A stretch of 52,118 bases of DNA, taken from contig JAJRUM010000016.1 in NCBI GenBank assembly GCA_024277815.1, positions 1-52,118 on the forward strand, written 5' to 3'. Shown one piece after another: positions 46,326 through 52,118 of the stretch. Source of the DNA: Gammaproteobacteria bacterium. Lineage in GTDB: Bacteria; Pseudomonadota; Gammaproteobacteria; Xanthomonadales; SZUA-36. Position 1 is the first letter of the stretch; every line of letters begins with the position of its first letter. The position numbers and the translations under genes are program-made. The notes under the pieces are model-generated. The model ran no database searches and was not told the DNA's origin. It worked only from the letters and a program-made list of their open reading frames with translations.

Positions 46326-46937
46326 CTACTTATAGTAAGGGTTATCACCGGTGGCGTGATCGGTTGCGTCAACCACCGCTTTAATCTCCGGGAAATGTTG
46401 CTTGAGGGTTTTCTCGATACCTTCCTTCAGGGTGACATTGGCCATGCCACAACCGTGGCAACCACCACCAAAGCGCAGGATCACATCCATTTCCGGCGTA
46501 ATCTGTTCGAGCTCCACCATACCGCCGTGCGACGCCAGTCCCGGGTTGATCTCGGTGACCAGCACCCACTGGATCTTGTCCTCCAGGCTCGCATCGTCTG
46601 CCGGCTTGCTGCCCTTGATGCCAGGTGCCTTGATGGTCAGTTCACCGCCCGCATCGCTCTTCTCGAAATCAATTTTTGCTTCTTTAAGCCAGCGTTCGCT
46701 GCTTTGCGGTACATACAGTTTGAAACTGCCGTAAGTAAAGGTCTGCTCTGACTCCCCGGAACCATTACCGGCGGACTGACCCGGCACGTGGAACTGCAGG
46801 TCGCAGGCCGCGTGGGGTGTCCCCGGGTTGAGCACCGCCAGATGCAATCCGATGTCATCCATTTCCTGTTGCGCAATCAGGTTTGCGAAGTATTCCTGCG
46901 CGCTTTCTGTAATTTCAATCATTTGTTGTCCAGTCAT
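46326..46937 (-). CDS. nfuA: Fe-S biogenesis protein NfuA
   Basis: Carrier that delivers 4Fe-4S clusters, important under oxidative stress. The 203-residue protein has an N-terminal degenerate A-type domain (MIEITESAQEYFANLIAQQE, without the usual cluster cysteines) and a C-terminal Nfu domain with the cluster-binding pair C160/C163 in FGGGCHGCGMANVTLKEGIE. It ends in the typical HATGDNPYYK. The first ATG (46937) overlaps the esterase stop by 4 bases; a second ATG five codons in is also possible. It is the last gene of the lapB-to-nfuA run. Confidence 0.97.
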   Translation of the reverse strand: MTGQQMIEITESAQEYFANLIAQQEMDDIGLHLAVLNPGTPHAACDLQFHVPGQSAGNGSGESEQTFTYGSFKLYVPQSSERWLKEAKIDFEKSDAGGELTIKAPGIKGSKPADDASLEDKIQWVLVTEINPGLASHGGMVELEQITPEMDVILRFGGGCHGCGMANVTLKEGIEKTLKQHFPEIKAVVDATDHATGDNPYYK

Positions 46938-47989
46938 TGTTTATCTACCGCCTCAGTCAGGGCTCTGGCAAGTATTGGCAGCGATATATCCAGCCGCCAG
47001 TCCATTCCTGAGTGCGTGCCATCGAATTCTTCGTAATGGTGCCTGACGGCCAGTTTTTCAAGGCGCCGGATGAATGTCCGGGTTCCGTACTGGATGTTGT
47101 ATTGGTCCCGGCTGCCAACATCAATGTACAAGATCTCCAGACTCGCCAGTTGCTCAGCATGTGTCTCCAGCAAATTCAACGGGTCATGACGCAACCACTG
47201 CTGCCAGCGGGCCTCGTCCAGTTCCAGCGTATGCAGATCAAACGGCAATTGCACAGCTATGGGGGCATCAGCACTGCCAATATCCCCGGGCGGATCATAA
47301 CTGGCTGCCATGGCCAGCGTCATCAGGGTCGCATAGTCAGGCGATCCGGGCTGCTTCTTTGCCCAGAAGTTCCTGATAAAACGCATGCTGTCGCCACCCA
47401 ATGCAGCCAGCGTGGCTGCAGTACGGGGGAAACCGGGCCGGTAAACCCACTCAAAGCCGATATCGGGAGCATGGGCGGCCACCCCACCCCAGGTGCCGGG
47501 AAAATACATCGCATGCACCAGCGCGCCATAACCGCCTGATGACTTGCCGAAAACTCCCCGCCCGCGCCGCTCATCAATGACATTGACTTTGCCGGACAGG
47601 AAAGGAACCAACTCCTCGACCAGGTAATCGGCATAATGCCCCACTGCCGGCGAGTTGACATACTGATTGCCGCCCAGCGATGTGTAGCAGTCCGGCATGG
47701 CCACCACCACCGCTGGCATATCACCGTTGCCAATCAGGCGGTCCAGCCGCTGCGGTAGATTCTCACCGTGGTTTTTCCAGTTGAGATGGCCCGGGCCTGC
47801 ATTGGTAAATGCGGCCAGATCCCACAGACAGACGTACGGAACACCTGATTCCGAATAACCGGCAGGCAGATAAACATTAAGGTCACGCTCTGCCGGGTCA
47901 CCCCAGCAGTTGCCCGCCAGCACCGTCGAGCGGTGCCGGAACTTGACCACCTCACCTTGAGGCCAGTCAGTCGCCGGGCGCACGATCAT
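46934..47989 (-). CDS. Esterase D / enterochelin-esterase-like alpha/beta hydrolase
   Basis: Putative serine esterase of 351 residues. The core has a tetra-peptide-based nucleophile motif in GVFGKSSGGYGALVHAMYFP, an upstream strand VVVAMPDCYTSLGGNQYVNS, and a likely catalytic histidine in EFDGTHSGMDWR. These belong to the PF00756 esterase fold. No signal peptide is found. ATG 47989 begins the conserved part; it overlaps the galU end by 23 bases, and the longer open frame upstream is galU antiphase. The substrate is unknown; placement between galU and nfuA gives no clear hint. Confidence 0.82.
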   Translation of the reverse strand: MIVRPATDWPQGEVVKFRHRSTVLAGNCWGDPAERDLNVYLPAGYSESGVPYVCLWDLAAFTNAGPGHLNWKNHGENLPQRLDRLIGNGDMPAVVVAMPDCYTSLGGNQYVNSPAVGHYADYLVEELVPFLSGKVNVIDERRGRGVFGKSSGGYGALVHAMYFPGTWGGVAAHAPDIGFEWVYRPGFPRTAATLAALGGDSMRFIRNFWAKKQPGSPDYATLMTLAMAASYDPPGDIGSADAPIAVQLPFDLHTLELDEARWQQWLRHDPLNLLETHAEQLASLEILYIDVGSRDQYNIQYGTRTFIRRLEKLAVRHHYEEFDGTHSGMDWRLDISLPILARALTEAVDKQ

Positions 47990-48872
47990 GGTTGTGGGTG
48001 AGTTTGGCAAAGTGTTGCAACAGTCCGTCGCGCAGCTCTTCATGCTCAAGGGCATAATCCACCGTCGCCTGGATGAAGCCCTGGCGACTGCCGCAATCGT
48101 AACGTACACCTGCAAAGGCGTGTGCCAGTAAAGGCTGATTACCCAGCAGCGCGGCAATCGCATCGGTGAGCTGTATTTCACCGCCGACGCCGGCCTGCAC
48201 CGATGCCAGCAGCGAAAAAATTTCTGCCGGTAAGATATAACGCCCGACCACCCCAAGGTTAGACGGCGCGTCTGCCGGTGCCGGTTTCTCTACAATCCCG
48301 CGAATATAGTCCCGCCCATCACTGTCGCTGCGCAACGATACAATGCCATAACGACCGGTCATGGCGGGCGGAATTTCCTCGACACCAATACTGCCGGCTC
48401 CGGTGGCATGCCAGGCCTCTACCATTTGCTGCAAACAACCTTCCGCCGGTGACCGGATCAGGTCATCCGCCAGCAACACGGCAAAGGGCTCGTCACCGAC
48501 CAGTTCCCGCGCGCACCACACCGCATGGCCCAGCCCCAGTGCCTGCTCCTGAATCACGTATTCAACCTTGATGTCGGCTGGAATGATGTCGGCGATACGC
48601 GTAAAAAGCGCATGCTGGCCCTGCGCCTGCAAGTGGGTCTGCAGATCCCCGTCTGCGGCAAAATAGTCCAGTATCGCTCGCTTCTTGCGGTTGGTAACAA
48701 AAATCAGTGTATCGATACCAGCCTCAACAGCTTCATCCACCGCGTACTGGATCAGGGGCTTGTCGACGATCGGCAGCATTTCCTTGGGGATGGACTTGGT
48801 GGCCGGCAGGAAACGGGTTCCGAGTCCGGCAACGGGAAATACGGCTTTCCTGATGGCTTGCAACCGCTTCAT
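47967..48872 (-). CDS. galU: UTP-glucose-1-phosphate uridylyltransferase
   Basis: Makes UDP-glucose for LPS, exopolysaccharide and osmolytes. The 301 residues have the nucleotide-binding start KAVFPVAGLGTRFLPATKSI, PKEMLPIVDKPLIQYAVDEA, the sugar region VIQEQALGLGHAVWCARELV and VLLADDLI, and GVRYDCGSRQGFIQATVDYA. These distinguish GalU from related thymidylyltransferases. It starts 9 bases after the CapD-like dehydratase stop, in an operon for surface-polysaccharide precursors. Confidence 0.96.
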   Translation of the reverse strand: MKRLQAIRKAVFPVAGLGTRFLPATKSIPKEMLPIVDKPLIQYAVDEAVEAGIDTLIFVTNRKKRAILDYFAADGDLQTHLQAQGQHALFTRIADIIPADIKVEYVIQEQALGLGHAVWCARELVGDEPFAVLLADDLIRSPAEGCLQQMVEAWHATGAGSIGVEEIPPAMTGRYGIVSLRSDSDGRDYIRGIVEKPAPADAPSNLGVVGRYILPAEIFSLLASVQAGVGGEIQLTDAIAALLGNQPLLAHAFAGVRYDCGSRQGFIQATVDYALEHEELRDGLLQHFAKLTHNHDRAPGD

Positions 48873-48881
48873 GGCTACGCC

Positions 48882-50777
48882 CTAGCTGCTGCGGTAGATT
48901 GGAACCACTTTGGCGGGCTCTGTGTTGAAACTCGACTTGGCCAGCTCCGGCACCAGGCGTACCAGGGCGTGCTGCAGGCTCTTGGTGTCATAACGCCTGA
49001 CTGCCAGCTCTGAGCTGCGTAACTCGGAACGCAGTTCATCCCAGTTCGCTTCACGCGGATGCGCCAGGAAAATCTTTTCATGCGCAGTATGCTCGTAAGG
49101 CTCCAGCTCATGGAACAATTCTTCAAACAGTTTTTCACCCGGTCGCAGACCCGTGTAGATAATCTCGATGTCACGGCCGGGCTCTTTGCCAGCCAGGCGG
49201 ATCAGATGCTCTGCCAGGTAGGTGATATTAACCGGCTCACCCATATCCAGAACGAAGATTTCACCACCACTGCCAAGTACCGCCGCCTGCATAATCAACT
49301 GGCTGGCCTCGGAAATTGTCATGAAATAACGGGAGATCTCCGGATGGGTAACCGTGACCGGGCCACCCTTGGCAATCTGCTCCTGGAACAGCGGCACGAC
49401 GCTGCCATTCGAGTTCAGCACGTTACCAAAACGAACGGTGATAAAGCGGGTCCGCGAACGGGCATTCATGTTCTGGCAATACATCTCGGCAACCCGCTTG
49501 GTCGCACCCATGATATTGGCCGGATTGACGGCCTTGTCGGTGGAAATCAGCACAAAGGTGCCGACACCATGCCGTTCCGCAGCCTCTGCCAGGCGCATGG
49601 TGCCCAGCACATTATTGCGGAAGGCTTCGCGGATCTGGGTCTGTAAAATGGGTAAATGCTTATATGCAGCCGCGTGGAAAATCATATCCGGTTGGTACTC
49701 ACCCACCACTTTTTCCACGGTAGCAGGATCACAGATATCACCGAGTACCGAATAGAACACCAGGTCATGAAATTCGCTGCGCAACTGGTGATCAATGCGA
49801 TACAGCGAATACTCACTGTGATCAATGATAATCAATTCAACCGGATTCAGACGGGCGATCTGACGGCATAACTCAGAACCGATTGAACCACCGCCGCCGG
49901 TAATCATCACCCGCTTGCCAACCAGGCCTTCACGAATGGATTCCCATTCCAGTGAAACCGGGTCACGACCCAGAAGATCATCAATTACAACCCGTTTCAG
50001 GTCACTGATTTTAGTCGCCTTGGAGCCAAGATCCTGGAGGGTCGGCAAAGTACGGAACTCAATTTCACTGAGTTCGCAAACCTCGACAATATGCTGCATC
50101 TGCTGGTTGGTGGCTGAAGGCATCGCAATAATCACCAGATCAGCCTGATACTCTGCGCCTATTCTCGATAATTGGTTGATTGGTGCCAGCACCGGCACGC
50201 CATGTACCTGCGCACCCCGCAGGCGTCGGTCATCATCCAGAAAGCCCACCACGATAAAACTGCCACGGTGGCGCAATTCCCGCTCCAGCATCGCACCGGA
50301 ACGGCCTGCACCGAGGATCAAGACACGCTTCAGGCCTTTCTCAGACGCCGGCACCTGCATGCCGGAATCTTTCCAGAAACGGAAACACATTCTGGGCAGT
50401 CCCAGCAATACAAACAGCAAGGTCGGGTAAAGCAATACCGTCGGAACCCACTGGCTGACCATGACCCCTCTGGCCAGGGCCATAGCGGCCATAATCGCCA
50501 CCGTGCCAAATACACTGGCGCGGGCGATATTCCATAAATCCTGAAAACTGGCGAATCGCCACAGCCCCTTGTAGAGCCCGGTCGCCCACAGCACGCCACC
50601 TTGTAAAACCAGAACCAGCAGGTAACCTGCCAGCATTGAACTGTGGTCACCAGTTGCCGCGACCGCTGAGCGTTCAGTCAGCCAGCCCGCTGCATACCAG
50701 GCGAGCAAGACCATGCCAAGGTCATGCACGACCACTGCTGCTCTTGGATGACGTACGATATCGATAATCCGTTTCAT
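48882..50777 (-). CDS. Membrane nucleoside-diphosphate-sugar 4,6-dehydratase, CapD/WbpM family
   Basis: Generates 4-keto-6-deoxy UDP-sugars (typically from UDP-GlcNAc) for O-antigen or capsule. The 631-residue protein has four N-terminal membrane helices (to about 125), a nucleotide-binding CoA-like domain (RVLILGAGRSGAMLERELR near 150) and a C-terminal SDR domain (MITGGGGSIGSELCRQI near 290; catalytic LISTDKAVNPANIMGATKR near 410, the SMK-type triad of this family). The ATG overlaps the stop of the GT4 gene by 4 bases. The exact sugar product cannot be deduced. Confidence 0.92.
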   Translation of the reverse strand: MKRIIDIVRHPRAAVVVHDLGMVLLAWYAAGWLTERSAVAATGDHSSMLAGYLLVLVLQGGVLWATGLYKGLWRFASFQDLWNIARASVFGTVAIMAAMALARGVMVSQWVPTVLLYPTLLFVLLGLPRMCFRFWKDSGMQVPASEKGLKRVLILGAGRSGAMLERELRHRGSFIVVGFLDDDRRLRGAQVHGVPVLAPINQLSRIGAEYQADLVIIAMPSATNQQMQHIVEVCELSEIEFRTLPTLQDLGSKATKISDLKRVVIDDLLGRDPVSLEWESIREGLVGKRVMITGGGGSIGSELCRQIARLNPVELIIIDHSEYSLYRIDHQLRSEFHDLVFYSVLGDICDPATVEKVVGEYQPDMIFHAAAYKHLPILQTQIREAFRNNVLGTMRLAEAAERHGVGTFVLISTDKAVNPANIMGATKRVAEMYCQNMNARSRTRFITVRFGNVLNSNGSVVPLFQEQIAKGGPVTVTHPEISRYFMTISEASQLIMQAAVLGSGGEIFVLDMGEPVNITYLAEHLIRLAGKEPGRDIEIIYTGLRPGEKLFEELFHELEPYEHTAHEKIFLAHPREANWDELRSELRSSELAVRRYDTKSLQHALVRLVPELAKSSFNTEPAKVVPIYRSS

Positions 50778-51790
50778 TCAAATCGCCTTGTAGCACGTAT
50801 ACCAAGTAGTCGGTTTGCGGTGTACCAACAAGCTCCGAGCAATAACAGCGTAATCCCTGCTGTAACCATGGCATATTGCGTATACATTGCTGCCAGCACT
50901 ATGGCTGGCAGAACCAAAACTACGTTTATGCTTTGATAAAGAAACAAAACACGACTGTGTGACCCCCCCTCGGCGATCAGTCGTTGATAAACGTGCTGGT
51001 TGTGCGCAGTATACCATCGCTCACCTACAAATACCCTCGCAATCAATGTCAGCGTCGCATCAACAAAAAACACTGACATGATCAGGATTGACAGGGCCGG
51101 ACTGATGGCACCGGTAAACCAGCCGTAGACACTCATGGCGCCAAATATAAAGCCCAGCGGGACGCTGGCAACATCACCCATGAAGATGCGTGCACGGGGA
51201 AAATTCAGGGGTAAAAAACCTGCACAGGCTGCGGCCACGACCAGCGCCAACAGGGCCATGGCCCGGTCTCCGGCAGCCAGCAGCAGCGCCGCCATTGCCA
51301 GACCGGCAAAAACACCCTGAAATCCTGCCATACCGTCACTTCCATCCATGAAGTTGTACAGATTCATCAGCCAGATCATTGCCACCACAATGCCTGCGCA
51401 CAGGGCAAAATGATTGACTGAGCTTTGATAGCAGAAGAAGCCTACCAGCCACAGGCTGACAACCAGCTGAACGAGCAAACGCAGCAGGGAAGAAACAGGC
51501 CGCCGGTCATCCAGCCAACCGGATATGGCCAGTGCGATCACCCCGGGCACCATGCCAAACCACCAGAACGCGGGCAGTGACACAAAAAACTGCAGCATAG
51601 CGGTCGTTGCAAGCAGGCTGAATAGCAGGCCCAGCCCGCCGCCCGTCGGAGTGGCAACCCGGTGACTCTGGCGCTCGCCGGGTTGCACCACCATACCCGC
51701 ACGCGTTGCCAGACGCAGCGCAGCATGACAACCCAGGAAACTCAAAATTACGGCGAGCAGACCGACCAGCAGCATGCCGGGGACTGTCAC
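50774..51790 (-). CDS. Glycosyltransferase family 4 (WecA/WbpL-like) polyprenyl-phosphate sugar-1-P transferase
   Basis: Integral membrane enzyme that starts surface-glycan assembly by transferring a sugar-1-phosphate (GlcNAc, FucNAc or similar) to undecaprenyl phosphate. The 338 residues have about ten hydrophobic helices, SHRVATPTGGGLGLL, the catalytic aspartates in GWLDDRRPVS and LYNFMDGSDGMAGFQG, and RIFMGDVASVPLG. WbpL-type proteins are close relatives. GTG 51790, one base after the lapB stop and following GGGGAG, is taken as start; ATG 51775 is the alternative. The next gene encodes the sugar 4,6-dehydratase, supporting an O-antigen role. Confidence 0.88.
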   Translation of the reverse strand: MTVPGMLLVGLLAVILSFLGCHAALRLATRAGMVVQPGERQSHRVATPTGGGLGLLFSLLATTAMLQFFVSLPAFWWFGMVPGVIALAISGWLDDRRPVSSLLRLLVQLVVSLWLVGFFCYQSSVNHFALCAGIVVAMIWLMNLYNFMDGSDGMAGFQGVFAGLAMAALLLAAGDRAMALLALVVAAACAGFLPLNFPRARIFMGDVASVPLGFIFGAMSVYGWFTGAISPALSILIMSVFFVDATLTLIARVFVGERWYTAHNQHVYQRLIAEGGSHSRVLFLYQSINVVLVLPAIVLAAMYTQYAMVTAGITLLLLGACWYTANRLLGIRATRRFE

Positions 51791-51791
51791 C

Positions 51792-52118
51792 TTACTCCCC
51801 CAGAACGCCGCGGATGATCCGCGTGGTGCTCCAGTTTTTACAACTGGGGCATTGCCAGTGGTGGCTGTGGCCGGCGTAGCCACAATGTGTGCAGCGGTAA
51901 GACGGCTGCCGGGCCAGCAGCTTGCGTGCCACCGCACGCAATATCTCGTCACCGGATTCTGTATCAGGCCCACCCTCAAGTTTGAGTTCAATCAGGTAGT
52001 CGAGACCCTTGACCGATGGTCGCCGGGTCAGCGCCTCAGCCAGGTAGCGGGTAGCGGCGGCAATGCCCTGCTCTTCCCTGATCACTGCCGTCTGCGACAC
52101 CAGCAAGCTGATGCCATC
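51792..52118 (-). CDS. lapB: LapB (YciM) lipopolysaccharide assembly protein, C-terminal part
   Basis: LapB controls LpxC turnover and LPS assembly at the inner membrane. Only the last 108 residues are in the window; the frame is open to the right edge. Visible are part of the TPR array (AAATRYLAEALTRRPSVKGL) and the diagnostic C-terminal rubredoxin-like zinc domain with two CxxC pairs (YRCTHCGYAG and WQCPSCKNW). The stop is 1 base before the GT4 start, so it probably heads the same operon. Confidence 0.93.
   Translation of the reverse strand, partial: DGISLLVSQTAVIREEQGIAAATRYLAEALTRRPSVKGLDYLIELKLEGGPDTESGDEILRAVARKLLARQPSYRCTHCGYAGHSHHWQCPSCKNWSTTRIIRGVLGE

Noticed and set aside
46934-48256. 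Longer esterase with 89 extra N-terminal residues
   Set aside because: The extension lies over galU in another frame and has no family similarity; ATG 47989 fits.

Overview
The window is 52 kb of a moderately GC-rich, free-living, aerobic gammaproteobacterium. The evidence is the plsX-rpmF-yceD block divergent from yceF, the ndk-rlmN-pilF-rodZ-hisS-yfgM-bamB-der block, lapB, nfuA, roxA, a type IV pilus lipoprotein gene and a complete 2-oxoglutarate dehydrogenase operon. Family or genus cannot be fixed from sequence alone. No phage, transposase, CRISPR, rRNA or tRNA gene was seen.

Layout. 1-2640: phospholipid/ribosome block (plsX partial, rpmF, yceD) divergent from the Maf pyrophosphatase gene yceF. 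2641-6871: fadJ-type and fadI-type beta-oxidation genes, embedded between two clusters of a palindromic intergenic repeat. 6872-16737: ybaN and folD (minus), a glutathione peroxidase (plus), then the long minus-strand run ndk to der, which lacks the usual ispG. 16986-20626: fadE and a patatin-like hydrolase, convergent. 20926-26138: moxR-DUF58-transglutaminase, a Slp-type lipoprotein and a DUF2461 protein. 26139-28136: two further repeat copies, then the SOS genes lexA and imuA. 28019-38544: fumC (minus), purB-roxA and sucA-sucB-lpd-acuI. 38633-40564: a PilH-like receiver, a peroxiredoxin and a cyclic-nucleotide/rhodanese protein. 40734-46249: SOS polymerase gene dnaE2, an MltF-like transglycosylase and a cytochrome c4-like protein. 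46326-52118: a minus-strand envelope operon lapB, GT4 transferase, CapD/WbpM dehydratase, galU, esterase and nfuA.

Functionally the window covers fatty-acid turnover (fadJ, fadI, fadE; plsX on the synthetic side), the TCA cycle (fumC, sucAB, lpd), envelope and surface-glycan synthesis (bamB, rodZ, lapB, GT4, CapD, galU), oxidative-stress and Fe-S repair (glutathione peroxidase, peroxiredoxin, nfuA) and SOS mutagenesis (lexA, imuA, dnaE2).

The most unusual content is a family of 114-160 bp intergenic repeats (six near-complete copies plus fragments). Their outer 19-20 bp stems and inner hairpin stems change sequence from copy to copy but stay self-complementary, while an unpaired core is conserved. 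A perfectly identical 42-nt module sits in two different loops of two copies. Other points of note are a predicted leaderless, LexA-controlled dnaE2 promoter, a perfect 42-bp tandem duplication inside dnaE2, an imuA frame that runs into antisense fumC with no imuB, and a pair of palindromic direct repeats at the yceD promoter.
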